The translations under genes were made by a program, and so were the position numbers. The notes under the pieces are model-generated. The model saw only the letters and a program-made list of their open reading frames with translations. It was not told the origin of the DNA and searched no databases. Shown here piece by piece: positions 42,156 to 51,119 of a stretch of DNA of 53,718 nt. This DNA is from CAG-1031 sp964556785 (GTDB lineage Bacteria > Bacteroidota > Bacteroidia > Bacteroidales > Muribaculaceae): positions 1 through 53,718 of the forward strand of contig CAZKXM010000003.1 of assembly GCA_964556785.1 (NCBI GenBank), in the 5' to 3' direction. Every line of letters starts with the position of its first letter. Position 1 is the stretch's first letter.

Positions 42156-43364
42156 TCAGGCCATGCGGCGCTCAAGACGCTCACGGATAGCCTTGAGGAA
42201 GTCGGCGCTGTTCACAGCCTTGGGCTCAACACCTTCCATAAGGTTAACGAGGTCTTTGGTGACGATACCGTCGTTGAGGGTGTCGAAGCAAGCGTCCTCA
42301 AGCTGGTTTGCATAGTTGACGAGTTCGGGCAGGTTGTCCATTTCGCCGCGTTTGCGGAGTGCACCGCTCCATGCGAAGATTGTGGCCATCGGGTTGGTTG
42401 AGGTCTCCTCGCCTTTGAGGTGTTTGTAATAGTGGCGTGTGACGGTGCCGTGAGCTGCTTCATACTCATATTTGCCGTCGGGCGAAACGAGCACGGAGGT
42501 CATCATGGCAAGCGAGCCGAATGCGGTTGAAACCATGTCGCTCATCACGTCGCCGTCGTAGTTCTTGCAAGCCCAGATGAAGCCGCCGTTCGAGCGGATC
42601 ACGCGAGCAACGGCGTCGTCGATAAGGGTGTAGAAGTATTCGATGCCGAGGCGCTCGAAGTCGCTCTTATATTCCTGATAAACCTGATCGAAGATTTCAC
42701 GGAACTGTGCGTCATATTTCTTCGAGATGGTATCCTTGGTAGAGAACCATACGTCCTGCTTGGTGTCAACAGCAAACTTGAAGCATGCGTGAGCAAACGA
42801 TGTGATCGACTTATCGGTGTTGTGCATGCCCTGAAGAACGCCGGGGCCCTTGAACTCGTGGATCACCACTTCTTCGCGCTGGCCGTTGTTGCCTTCAAAG
42901 ATGAGTTTGGCGGTACCTGCCTCGTTGGCGCGGATCTCAACGTTTTTGTAAACGTCGCCGTAAGCGTGACGGGCGATAGTGATAGGCTTCTTCCAGCTCT
43001 TAACCGCGGGCTTGATAGAAGGAATGGTGATAGGGGTGCGGAACACGGTGCCGTCGAGCAGCGAACGGATTGTGCCGTTGGGGCTCTTCCACATCTGGTG
43101 GAGGTTGTACTCGGTCATGCGCTGAGCATTGGGAGTGATGGTTGCGCACTTTACGGCAACACCATACTTCTTGGTGGCTTCGGCGGCCTCGACAGTGATA
43201 CGGTCTTCGGTTTTGTCGCGTTCGGGCAGTCCGAGGTCGTAATACTCTGTCTTGAGGTCAACGAACGGAAGGATCAGTTCGTCCTTGATCATCTTCCAGA
43301 GGATGCGGGTCATTTCATCGCCATCCATTTCCACCAGCGGGGTGGTCATCTGAATTTTCTTCAT
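42156..43364 (-). CDS. icd: Isocitrate dehydrogenase (NADP), eukaryote-like type
   Basis: The enzyme converts isocitrate to 2-oxoglutarate and CO2 with NADP. From the ATG at 43364 (MKKIQMTTPLVEMDGDEMTRI) the product has 402 residues, the length of the mitochondrial-type homodimeric enzymes rather than the E. coli Icd. Motifs include RNILDGTVFR-like SLLDGTVFRTPI, the substrate-binding arginines near KPITIARHAYGDVYK, DDAVARVIRSNGGFIWACKNYDGDVMSD with the metal-binding aspartates, and AAHGTVTRHYY. The frame is open to 43400, but family similarity begins at 43364. It is the last gene of the citrate operon, 36 bases after aconitase. Confidence 0.96.
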   Translation of the reverse strand: MKKIQMTTPLVEMDGDEMTRILWKMIKDELILPFVDLKTEYYDLGLPERDKTEDRITVEAAEATKKYGVAVKCATITPNAQRMTEYNLHQMWKSPNGTIRSLLDGTVFRTPITIPSIKPAVKSWKKPITIARHAYGDVYKNVEIRANEAGTAKLIFEGNNGQREEVVIHEFKGPGVLQGMHNTDKSITSFAHACFKFAVDTKQDVWFSTKDTISKKYDAQFREIFDQVYQEYKSDFERLGIEYFYTLIDDAVARVIRSNGGFIWACKNYDGDVMSDMVSTAFGSLAMMTSVLVSPDGKYEYEAAHGTVTRHYYKHLKGEETSTNPMATIFAWSGALRKRGEMDNLPELVNYANQLEDACFDTLNDGIVTKDLVNLMEGVEPKAVNSADFLKAIRERLERRMA

Positions 43365-43400
43365 GGTTGAGAAATATTTTGAGGTTTTGAATATTTGCAA

Positions 43401-45647
43401 TTATTTCTTGCTGTTGGCATAGTAGTTCATCAGGCAGCCGTCGGCAAGGATCTGACGCTCGGTCTCTGTCAGCGGAGCATAATTGAGCTTCAGGGGTGAG
43501 AGTGTGCCATCGGCTGAGATAACTGTTGCCTCAACGCTGTCTTTGCCACCGAGAATTGCCTCACGGATGCCGGGAACATAGACATAGTCGCCGGGGTTCC
43601 AGGTGAATTCTACATCTTTCGCGATGGTGAAGGGGATGATGCCCCAGTTGATACAGTTTGAGCGATAGCGCTTGGTGGCATATTCATAGCAGATGTTTGC
43701 GTCGCCGCCGAGCACTTTCTGGCAGCTCGCTGCCTGTTCGCGGGCCGAGCCGTCGCCGGGACGGTTGGCGAATACGCATGAGCCGAACGATGTGTCGTCA
43801 GGCTTGGCACCAACTTTTGCCAGCACTTCCTCAATCTTCTTGGGGCAGTGGCCGTCGCGACGCTCGAGATCCTCTTTCTGGATGCGCTTGCTCAGACCAA
43901 CATATTCGGGCACGCGGCGCGAAAGTGCGAACTCAGAGAGCTTGAGCGGGTTCGAACGGTAGCTCGATGTTTCTCCTGAGGGGATGAGCTCGTCGGTAGT
44001 GGTTACGGGATCGTGGATCACAGCGGCAAGTTCGAGAAGCATGTTTGTCTGCAGGGCATACATCTTGGGCCAGTCCTTGATGTTGGGGCCGTAGCGCAGT
44101 TCACCCTCGGGATCCTCTTTGCCGAAGCCGTTGTAAACGCGACGGTCGTAGATCTTGGAGTCATACTCGTAGGGCTTGTGCTCGTTGGTGTAGTCGACAT
44201 CGGTGGCTGCGGTAATCACGCCTCCGTTGGCAGCAGTTGCAGCGATCGAACGTGCGTCCATCAGTGCAACGAGCGAGATCTGGCCCTGACCGGGCTTCGA
44301 GCCTTCACGGTTGGGGAAGTTGCGTGTGGTGTGGCGGATCGAGAGGCCGTTGTTGGCAGGAACGTCACCGGCACCGAAGCAGGGGCCGCAGAATGCAGGC
44401 TTGATCACAACGCCGGCTTCGAGAAGCTCTGTGGCGATGCCGTCGCGGGTTGTAGCCATGTAAACGGGTGTTGACTGCGGATATGCCGAAATGGTGAAAT
44501 AGTCGTTGCCGACGCTCTTGTCCTTGAGGATCGATGCGGCCTCGGCGAGGTTGTCGTATGTACCGCCTGAACAGCCTGCAATGATACCCTGATCGGCGTG
44601 GAGCTTGCCGTCCTTGATCTTGCCTACGAGGTCAATCTCGATCTTGTCGCCGAAGCGCTTGCGAGCATCTTCCTCAACTTCGCGGAGAATGCGTTCGGGA
44701 TCGGCCTGAAGTTCGTGGATCGAGTAGGCGTTCGAGGGGTGGAAAGGCAGCGCGATCATTGATTCCTGCTTGTCGAGGTCGATCTTGATCATGCCGTCGT
44801 AATATGCCACCTTGCCCGGACGCAGTTCGCGGAAATCCTCGGGACGTTTGTGGATTTCATAATGGTGTTTAACCTCGTCGTCGGTCAGCCAGATCGAGCT
44901 CAGACAGGTTGTCTCGGTGGTCATGATATCGATACCGTTGCGGAAGTCGATAGGCAGGTTCTTGACGCCGGGACCAGCGAATTCGAGCACTTTGTTCTTA
45001 ACGAAGCCACTGTCGAACACGGCCTTCACCAGAGAGATAGCCACGTCGTGAGGACCTACACCCTTGCGGGGCTTGCCTTCGAGCCAAACGAGGACAACCT
45101 CGGGAGCGGCGATGTCCCATGTGTTCTCAAGGAGCTGCTTCACGAGCTCGCCACCGCCTTCACCAACACCCATTGTGCCGAGCGAACCGTAGCGGGTGTG
45201 AGAGTCGGAACCGAGAATCATGTTGCCGCACTTAACCATGGCCTCGCGGGCATACTGGTGGATAACGGCCTGATTGGCGGGAACATAGATACCGCCATAT
45301 TTCTTAGCTGCCGAGAGACCGAACACGTGGTCGTCCTCGTTGATTGTGCCGCCAACGGCACAAAGCGAGTTGTGGCAGTTGGTCATGGCGTAAGGCATCG
45401 GGAATTTTTCAAGACCCGACGCACGGGCTGTCTGAATGATACCTACGTAAGTGATGTCGTGGCTCATCATGGCATCGAAGCGAATGCGCATCGAGTCGCC
45501 GCCTGAAGCATCTACGTCGTGTGAACGGAGAATGCCGTAGGCAATGGTGTTTTCGCGGGCTTCTTTAGGTGTGGGAAGACCGGTTGTGTCTGTGGCGATG
45601 CGTTCTCCATCGAGAAGGTAAACGCCTTCTTTGATCACTTCAATCAT
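43401..45647 (-). CDS. acnA: Aconitate hydratase, mitochondrial-like
   Basis: Aconitase interconverts citrate and isocitrate with a 4Fe-4S cluster. The product has 748 residues, near the size of the mitochondrial enzyme and shorter than E. coli AcnA. Cluster ligands are visible in GCSGG and in CGPCFGAG; other motifs are GSDSHTRYGSLGTMGVGEGGGE, NREGSKPGQGQISL and SSYRSNPLKLS. This type is known from Bacteroides, where its gene stands with icd and citrate synthase. Here it stands between the citC-citG fusion gene (10 bases away) and icd. The symbol follows Bacteroides usage. Confidence 0.95.
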   Translation of the reverse strand: MIEVIKEGVYLLDGERIATDTTGLPTPKEARENTIAYGILRSHDVDASGGDSMRIRFDAMMSHDITYVGIIQTARASGLEKFPMPYAMTNCHNSLCAVGGTINEDDHVFGLSAAKKYGGIYVPANQAVIHQYAREAMVKCGNMILGSDSHTRYGSLGTMGVGEGGGELVKQLLENTWDIAAPEVVLVWLEGKPRKGVGPHDVAISLVKAVFDSGFVKNKVLEFAGPGVKNLPIDFRNGIDIMTTETTCLSSIWLTDDEVKHHYEIHKRPEDFRELRPGKVAYYDGMIKIDLDKQESMIALPFHPSNAYSIHELQADPERILREVEEDARKRFGDKIEIDLVGKIKDGKLHADQGIIAGCSGGTYDNLAEAASILKDKSVGNDYFTISAYPQSTPVYMATTRDGIATELLEAGVVIKPAFCGPCFGAGDVPANNGLSIRHTTRNFPNREGSKPGQGQISLVALMDARSIAATAANGGVITAATDVDYTNEHKPYEYDSKIYDRRVYNGFGKEDPEGELRYGPNIKDWPKMYALQTNMLLELAAVIHDPVTTTDELIPSGETSSYRSNPLKLSEFALSRRVPEYVGLSKRIQKEDLERRDGHCPKKIEEVLAKVGAKPDDTSFGSCVFANRPGDGSAREQAASCQKVLGGDANICYEYATKRYRSNCINWGIIPFTIAKDVEFTWNPGDYVYVPGIREAILGGKDSVEATVISADGTLSPLKLNYAPLTETERQILADGCLMNYYANSKK

Positions 45648-45657
45648 GGTTAAAGAT

Positions 45658-47373
45658 TTAAGGGGTGGATTGATTGTTATAATAGTTTGTTAATGATTCA
45701 ATAAGGAATGAGAGAGCGAGCATGTCGGCTGCGCCTCCCGGAGAAATCCTGCGGTTTGAGAATTCGCGGTCGAGCTGTCGCATAGCTTCTATAGAGAAGT
45801 TTGCGAGCAACTGTGCGGCTTTTGCTTTGGCTTCGGCAGCAGTGTTGGCTCCACACCGGTGATAGATGTTGGAATCTTCGATCTGCGCCATCAGGCTGAG
45901 CAGGGTAATGAGGGGCCCGTCTGTCGACGGTGATGTGGCAAAAGCCTCGGGATAGCCGGCCTGCGCTGCATCGAGAGCGGTGCGGACTCCGTAACGGCGG
46001 CCTACTTCGGCACCGTGTGTGTCGGACGGACGCGGAAACTGTGCCGCCAGCTCCATGATTTTCTGCTGGAGATCGTCGCGGGTGAAAGGGAAGCTCAGGC
46101 GCGATGCGGCAACAACGGCAAGTCCCAGCGAAAAGAGGGCGCCACGGTGGGTGTTGACCCCGTTTGTCGCTGCGAACATTGCATGTTCGCCATCGATGCC
46201 TATTTCCCTTATCGAATCAACCGTGGCATCAACAGGGAGCTTGGCGAGCCGCACAAACACCGGGAGGAGTACATCGATCGAGCGCGACATCAGGGAGTGG
46301 TCCATATCGGTGTGCGCTCCGCTGTTATCCTTGTCAACCAAACCTGGTTTGGGTGTGGTGTCGAGTTCGTCGCGAAGTGCTTTGGCTGCGGCATGCGCCA
46401 GAATGTAGGGCCTGGCGGCGTCACTTGCGAGCTGGATTGCATCGGCAGCTTTCCCTTCGCTGATGAGCCTCCTGACACGCGATGCGCTCACCGGCAACCC
46501 CTCGTCGCTAAGGCGCGGGATCTCAATTACGGATGCCAGTTTAAGGTGCATCAGTTCATTGTAGCGTGCTGTAAGTTTGTCGGTCGGCTCCGACCCAACG
46601 AACCTCACATCAACTCCGAGAGCCGGAGCGATATGCCGCTCGAAAATGTCGAGATCGAGCGTTATGTGAGCGTCAGAGCGTTTCGACAGATCCTTGATGA
46701 AATAGGATGGGAAGGTGGCACGGCTTACGGCATAATGGCTGCCGTTGACAACCTTCACTTTCGGCATCCCTGCGGTTGCTTCAGATAGCATGGCCCGGCG
46801 CTCTTCATACGAAAAATCGGTAGAGCTTTCTCCCACCGGGATAATGAACAGCGTGTCGACCTGTTGCTGCGCTTTCTCAATAAGATAGAGATGGCCGCGG
46901 GTCAGCGGATTGGCGTGCATCACAATGACACCGGTGCGCCCTCGCCTCGGGAGCGAGCGAAGATAGCTGAGGTAGTCGCTAAGGGCAACGTTGGAGTGTT
47001 CCAGCATCACGGCACCTTCGCCTCTGCCAACTTCGACAAACGATAGCGATGCGAACAGAGGAGCGTATTCCGGTTTTGTGAACACTTTCGGATTGTCAAT
47101 GCCGTTGGCCGCGGCATAGCGTAGCAACTCGGTTATGAGCGATGGCAGCAGCCCTAACTCGCGTGCGCCGGCATCTACGGCCACACCTTTAATGATGTCG
47201 CCGTCAAGTGTGGCTGTTGCCAGCAGGCGGTCGTCGGCATCAAACATACCGACAGAATAGTCACCTTCAACAGGATCGAGACCGCAAGCCTGCAGCAGCG
47301 CATCGCGCCGGCTTCGAGCCTGCCGTAGCGACAGGGGAATCTGTCTGAGTTCAATGCCGCTGAAAGTATCCAT
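45658..47373 (-). CDS. citC-citG: CitC-CitG fusion: citrate lyase ligase and dephospho-CoA triphosphoribosyl transferase
   Basis: A 571-residue fusion. Residues about 1-320 are CitC, [citrate (pro-3S)-lyase] ligase, which acetylates the thiol of the lyase carrier with acetate and ATP: a GNAT-like N-terminus (GVAVDAGARELGLLPSLI) followed by the nucleotidyltransferase motif HANPLTRGHLYL (153-164). Residues about 322-571 are CitG, which makes the triphosphoribosyl-dephospho-CoA precursor of the prosthetic group: TPKPGLVDKDNSGAHTDMD (340-358), GVNTHRGALFSLGL and SPGGAADMLALSF. In most bacteria these are separate, and the better-known fusion joins CitX and CitG. The start lies 23 bases inside citX. 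Both halves look complete. Confidence 0.93.
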   Translation of the reverse strand: MDTFSGIELRQIPLSLRQARSRRDALLQACGLDPVEGDYSVGMFDADDRLLATATLDGDIIKGVAVDAGARELGLLPSLITELLRYAAANGIDNPKVFTKPEYAPLFASLSFVEVGRGEGAVMLEHSNVALSDYLSYLRSLPRRGRTGVIVMHANPLTRGHLYLIEKAQQQVDTLFIIPVGESSTDFSYEERRAMLSEATAGMPKVKVVNGSHYAVSRATFPSYFIKDLSKRSDAHITLDLDIFERHIAPALGVDVRFVGSEPTDKLTARYNELMHLKLASVIEIPRLSDEGLPVSASRVRRLISEGKAADAIQLASDAARPYILAHAAAKALRDELDTTPKPGLVDKDNSGAHTDMDHSLMSRSIDVLLPVFVRLAKLPVDATVDSIREIGIDGEHAMFAATNGVNTHRGALFSLGLAVVAASRLSFPFTRDDLQQKIMELAAQFPRPSDTHGAEVGRRYGVRTALDAAQAGYPEAFATSPSTDGPLITLLSLMAQIEDSNIYHRCGANTAAEAKAKAAQLLANFSIEAMRQLDREFSNRRISPGGAADMLALSFLIESLTNYYNNQSTP

Positions 47374-47860
47374 CGCAGATTGAGTTGATTACGCCGAGCA
47401 GCTCGTCAACGGAGTGGGTTTGCTGCCGCATGCACGAGCGTGCATCGTTGTCACAGATCAGGCATTTGCGTGGTTCTCCGCCAAAATCAGAACGGGAGAG
47501 CGGTGTGCCGTCGGCACCGATGACGTCAACGTCAAACAGACGGCCGAGCGGGTGCTCACGCTCTATCTTCATGCAAATGCGCTTAGCCTCGTCGGCAGTA
47601 TGCCGGGATATGATGAAGGCCTCGAAACCGGTTTCGAGATCACGCTCCTCACATAACAGTATCCTGCCATCGAAGGCTTTCGACAGCGCTTTGACTCCCT
47701 CGCGCCCGATGGCAATGCTGGCGTCCGTGCGCTTCTCATTGCCGGGAATATTGACTGTCAGCACAACGAGCGCCTCGCCCGGGAAGTCGCGCAGCAGTTG
47801 CTGCTGACGTTCCCGGCGGGCGTCGCGTGAGTCAAGAAGCTGAGGGAGGGTGACAGCCAT
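47351..47860 (-). CDS. citX: Apo-citrate lyase phosphoribosyl-dephospho-CoA transferase
   Basis: CitX attaches the prosthetic group made by CitG to the serine of CitD. The 169-residue product has LLDSRDARRERQQQLL, the LGRLFDVDVIGADGTPLSR block and the cysteine-rich ending GEPRKCLICDNDARSCMRQQTHSV, all typical of CitX. It lies between citF (nine bases away) and the citC-citG fusion, which it overlaps by 23 bases. Confidence 0.94.
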   Translation of the reverse strand: MAVTLPQLLDSRDARRERQQQLLRDFPGEALVVLTVNIPGNEKRTDASIAIGREGVKALSKAFDGRILLCEERDLETGFEAFIISRHTADEAKRICMKIEREHPLGRLFDVDVIGADGTPLSRSDFGGEPRKCLICDNDARSCMRQQTHSVDELLGVINSICDGYFQRH

Positions 47861-47869
47861 CGTGTCAGC

Positions 47870-49411
47870 TTATTCAGTGATGTTGCGGATCACGTCCATC
47901 ACTGAACCGTCGCGGTTCATAACCACTCCGACAACCTTGTCGCCGAAGGGGAGTTCGCCGGCTTCGCCAACGATCGATTTTGCCTTGTCGCGCAGCCAGT
48001 TGATGTCGACAACGTTGATGCCGGCAGCTTTGAGGCGTTCAGCCAGTTCGGGACGGCGCGGATTGACAGCCACTCCATATTCGGTCACGATAACATCGAC
48101 GGTGTTACCCGGAGTGATCAGCGTAGTCACTTCGTCGACAATACACGGGATGCGGCCACGGACAAGCGGGCAGATGATTACCGACAGAGCCGAGTCGGCA
48201 GCCGTGTCGGGGTGTCCGCCGATCGCACCGCGGATAATGCCGTCGCTGCCAACAAGCACATTCACGTTGAAATTAACGTCGGCCTCAAGGGCAGAGAGCA
48301 TCACTACATCGAGATAGTGGACAGCTGATCCGGGCTCGTCGGCTGCAGCATATTCGTTGGCACTGACCTCTTTGTGCATCATGTCGTTCTTGAGCGATTC
48401 GGCAGCAACTTTGTCGAAACTCTGCACGTCGATAAGGCGGTCGATCAGGCCCTCCTCATGGAGCTTCACCATGTGAGCCGTGATTCCGCCCAAAGCATAC
48501 GAAGCCTTGATGTTATTGTCGATCATGCTCTGACGCAGATACTTCACAACAGCGAGCGATGCGCCGCCGGTGCCGGTCTGCATTGAGAAGCCATCGCGGA
48601 AGAAACCGCTGTTGATCACAACCTTCGCGGCGGTTTTGGCCAGGAGAATGTCGCGGGGATTTTTCGAATCGCGGATAGCTCCGGCTGAAATTTTCGAAGA
48701 ATCGCCCACCGAGTCAACTTCAACCACATAGTCAACCTGACGTTCGGAGATTGAATTAGGTGTGTTTGGATAGGGGACGAGATCGTCGGTGAGAATCACA
48801 ACCTTGTCGGCATACTGAGCGTCGGGCAGAGCGTAGCCGAGTGAACCGCAGATCGATTTTGCGTTTTCAGAGCGGGAGTAGCCACAGGCGTTGCCCAGAG
48901 GGTCAGACGACGAAGCACCGAGAAATGCCACATCGATCTTCAGGTCGCCGTTGGCGATAGCGCTGCCGCGTCCGCCGTGGCTGCGGAAAATCACGGGTTT
49001 CTCCATCAGTCCGCGCGAAATTCTGTTTGCCAGTTCGCCGCGAAGACCCGATGTTGAGATCGAGGTGATGACACCGTTTTCAATATGCTTGATCAGGGGT
49101 TCATGAACGTCGGAGAGGCTTGAAGCAGCGAGATGGAGATTCTTGAATCCCATTTCAGCGAGCTTGTCAACCACCATATTGACAACCTTGTCGCCACCTC
49201 TGAAATGGTGGTGAAACGAGATTGTCATGCCGTCCTTGAGGCCGGTGCGGCGTATTGCCTCTTCAAGGCTTACAAGTTTCTGACTCTCTTTTTGAAGATC
49301 GAGACGGAACTGGGGGTTTTTGTCAGCAGCCTTTTCTGTTTCAAAAACCGGTTTATCGAGAAGCGCGGCCTGAGTGCGGATCATGGCGGCGCGGTCATTC
49401 ATTGTGCTCAT
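47870..49411 (-). CDS. citF: Citrate lyase alpha subunit (citrate:acetyl-ACP transferase)
   Basis: CitF exchanges the acetyl group on the carrier CitD for citryl, the first half-reaction of citrate cleavage. The 513-residue product is of normal length, with TISFHHHFRGGDKVVNMV, IFRSHGGRGSAI, the FLGASSSDPLGNACG block, GFSMQTGTGGASLAV and IGGHPDTAADSALSV-like segments of the CoA-transferase-related fold. It is the third gene of the operon, between citE and citX. Confidence 0.96.
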   Translation of the reverse strand: MSTMNDRAAMIRTQAALLDKPVFETEKAADKNPQFRLDLQKESQKLVSLEEAIRRTGLKDGMTISFHHHFRGGDKVVNMVVDKLAEMGFKNLHLAASSLSDVHEPLIKHIENGVITSISTSGLRGELANRISRGLMEKPVIFRSHGGRGSAIANGDLKIDVAFLGASSSDPLGNACGYSRSENAKSICGSLGYALPDAQYADKVVILTDDLVPYPNTPNSISERQVDYVVEVDSVGDSSKISAGAIRDSKNPRDILLAKTAAKVVINSGFFRDGFSMQTGTGGASLAVVKYLRQSMIDNNIKASYALGGITAHMVKLHEEGLIDRLIDVQSFDKVAAESLKNDMMHKEVSANEYAAADEPGSAVHYLDVVMLSALEADVNFNVNVLVGSDGIIRGAIGGHPDTAADSALSVIICPLVRGRIPCIVDEVTTLITPGNTVDVIVTEYGVAVNPRRPELAERLKAAGINVVDINWLRDKAKSIVGEAGELPFGDKVVGVVMNRDGSVMDVIRNITE

Positions 49412-49441
49412 GGTTCAGGAATGAGTGGTTTACGTGACTGA

Positions 49442-50329
49442 TTAGAGTTCCACATTGTCCAATGCTCCGGAAGCCTTGGCGAGTTCGATTGTGCGTTCGG
49501 CGCGGATCACAACGGGGCGGTCAACCATCTTGCCGTTCACTGCAATCACACCCGAGCCCTTCTTCTCGGCCTCCTTGATGGCGGCGATAATTGTAAGAGC
49601 TTTCTCAATCGCCTTCTGCGACGGTGTGAACACTTCGTTGACAACCTCGATCTGGCGGGGATTGATGATTGATTTTCCGTCGAAGCCCAGACGATGGATA
49701 TATTCCACTTCCTTGCGGAATGTCTCCATATCATTGAGGTTGGAGTAGACAGTGTCGAGAGCGTCGATACCTGCCGCGCGGGCTGCCACAACGATGGTTT
49801 CGCGGGCAAGGCGGAGCTCGTCGCCCTCAGGGGTGCGCTGGGCCTTGAGGTTGGCACAATAGTCTTCGGCGCCGAGGGCAATGCCCATCATTCGCGGCGA
49901 TGCCTTGGCGATGGCAAAAGCATTGCACACGCCGAGTGTGCTTTCAATAGCGGCCATGATGCGGGTGCGTCCAACGCAACCGAGCTCGCGCTCAACACGC
50001 TCAATTTCGCGTTCCACTTCAACAACCTCCTCGGCTGTTTCAGTTTTGGGCATTCGGATCACGTGTACACCGGCCTTCACCATTGCTTCGATATCTTTTT
50101 TGCCGAAGGGGGTGTTGAGAGGATTGATACGCACCACCATTTCGGTGTCACCGTAGTCAATGGTCTTGAGTGCGTTGTAAACAAGGAGTCGCGCTGTGTC
50201 TTTTTCAGTCAGCGTAACGGAATCTTCGAGGTCAAGCATGATTGAATCGGGCCCGTAGATATGGGCGTCGGCCATCATGCCGGGGTTATTTCCGGGCACG
50301 AACATCATCGTGCGTCTCAGTCGGTCCAT
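49442..50329 (-). CDS. citE: Citrate lyase beta subunit (citryl-ACP lyase)
   Basis: CitE splits citryl-ACP into oxaloacetate and acetyl-ACP. The 295-residue product has RRTMMFVPGNNPGMM, the DLEDSVTLTEKDTAR block with acidic metal ligands, VRINPLNTPFGKKDIE, IRMPKTETAEEV and AAIESTLGVCNAF, all characteristic of the HpcH/CitE aldolase family and specifically CitE. The genetic context with citD, citF, citX and citC-citG settles the assignment. It starts 60 bases after citD. Confidence 0.96.
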   Translation of the reverse strand: MDRLRRTMMFVPGNNPGMMADAHIYGPDSIMLDLEDSVTLTEKDTARLLVYNALKTIDYGDTEMVVRINPLNTPFGKKDIEAMVKAGVHVIRMPKTETAEEVVEVEREIERVERELGCVGRTRIMAAIESTLGVCNAFAIAKASPRMMGIALGAEDYCANLKAQRTPEGDELRLARETIVVAARAAGIDALDTVYSNLNDMETFRKEVEYIHRLGFDGKSIINPRQIEVVNEVFTPSQKAIEKALTIIAAIKEAEKKGSGVIAVNGKMVDRPVVIRAERTIELAKASGALDNVEL

Positions 50330-50389
50330 GCTATGAATTAGAAATAAGGTCAGTAATCAGTTTGTGTGTACTTCTCGGAAGTCAAAATG

Positions 50390-50671
50390 TCAGTCGGCCC
50401 ACACGTCGCGTCCGGTTGAGCGGACTGCGGCTGCTGTGACACGCGCGCGGATTGTGCAGTCGAGAGCGCCTTTGTCGGTTGCGTCGACTGTCGCGTCATT
50501 GATTCCGAATTCCTTGAGTGTTTCCTCGATAACGGCTTTGATCTGACGGCCGAACTTGAGGGCCACAGAGCTGTTGAGGTTGATGGTGATGCCGGGCTGG
50601 GTGGCAGGCGAGAGCTTGACGAAAATGTCGCCTGACTCAAGTGTGCCGGCCTGGGCGGGTTTTACTTCCAT
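50390..50671 (-). CDS. citD: Citrate lyase gamma subunit (acyl carrier protein)
   Basis: CitD carries the 2'-(5''-triphosphoribosyl)-3'-dephospho-CoA group on which acetyl and citryl are bound. The 93-residue product has the attachment motif AGTLESGD with Ser13 as the modified residue, and the ending GALDCTIRARVTAAAVRS normal for the family. It is the first gene of the seven-gene operon. The ATG is about 85 bases downstream of the expected transcription start, leaving a leader with a perfect palindrome. Confidence 0.95.
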   Translation of the reverse strand: MEVKPAQAGTLESGDIFVKLSPATQPGITINLNSSVALKFGRQIKAVIEETLKEFGINDATVDATDKGALDCTIRARVTAAAVRSTGRDVWAD

Positions 50672-50733
50672 GATAAAAGCAAGGTGTTTTGGTTCAATAA
50701 AGTTTCTCTGTCGGTGTTGACCTAAGGGTGTAG

Positions 50734-50750
50734 TTATCCCATAGGGATAA
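50734..50750. promoter_or_regulatory. Palindromic candidate operator of the citrate operon
   Basis: TTATCCC ATA GGGATAA is a perfect inverted repeat of seven-base arms with a three-base centre. It begins 13 bases after the -7 box and so covers about +7 to +23 of the transcript. That is a typical place for a repressor that blocks the polymerase, and the arm length fits a dimeric helix-turn-helix protein. No regulator gene is linked. Confidence 0.5.
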
Positions 50751-50762
50751 GGCTAACGAGGG

Positions 50763-50793
50763 CAAATATACTTGCTTTTTCAATAACATCAAA
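50763..50793 (-). promoter_or_regulatory. Promoter of the citrate operon
   Basis: On the minus strand TTTG (50793-50790) and TATATTTG (50770-50763) are 19 bases apart, matching both Bacteroidetes boxes. No gene lies between 50672 and 50971; besides this promoter, the leader and the tRNA-Arg terminator I see nothing there. Confidence 0.78.
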
Positions 50794-50934
50794 CAAATTG
50801 CGGAAAAAATTCCGCAATACTCTCTCGGTGTGTATTAAATCCCTGTGTGACAAAGAGATGTATTTGATGTTTTACAGCATGTTTTCAACCGTACTGTTAC
50901 AGGTTGTTTCAATCTGAAACCGATGCCGCAGAAA

Positions 50935-50963
50935 CGACGAAAGGCTCTGCCGCAGCAGAGCCT
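50935..50963 (-). terminator. Terminator of the first tRNA-Arg
   Basis: AGGCTCTGC (50942-50950), loop CGCA, GCAGAGCCT (50955-50963): a perfect nine-pair stem eight bases after the tRNA 3' end on the minus strand, followed by TTCGTCGTTT. Confidence 0.82.
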
Positions 50964-50971
50964 TGTTGCTG

Positions 50972-51043
50972 TATCCCCGTGGGGAGTCGAACCCCAATCG
51001 ATGGAACCGGAATCCATTATTCTATCCATTGAACTACGGAGAC
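50972..51043 (-). tRNA. tRNA-Arg (CCG), first copy
   Basis: On the minus strand: acceptor GTCTCCG/CGGGGAT (with G-U pairs), anticodon stem ATGGA/TCCAT with loop TTCCGGT (anticodon CCG), T-arm GGGGTTCGACTCCCC and discriminator A. CCA is not encoded. An identical copy ends the window. Confidence 0.95.
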
Positions 51044-51119
51044 TCTCGTGATGTCGCAGCCACCTCTTTTAATTGGGTTCCCCTTTTGGGGAGAGGTATT
51101 TTCGGCGCCAAATCGGCTG

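Noticed and set aside
46015..46788. A 257-residue plus-strand frame
   Set aside because: It is antisense to the citC-citG fusion gene and shows no recognisable protein features.
42156..50671. Citrate lyase acting as a citrate synthase for the linked aconitase and IDH
   Set aside because: The equilibrium of the lyase reaction favours cleavage at normal metabolite levels, so synthesis is unlikely without special conditions; uptake of citrate is simpler.
50835..51029. Minus-strand frame across tRNA-Arg
   Set aside because: It consists mostly of tRNA and terminator sequence and has no support as protein.
51062..51097. Hairpin in the tRNA-Arg leader as a riboswitch or T-box
   Set aside because: It has no T-box or known riboswitch sequence, and a leader of a tRNA gene is removed by processing; it is probably an incidental structure.
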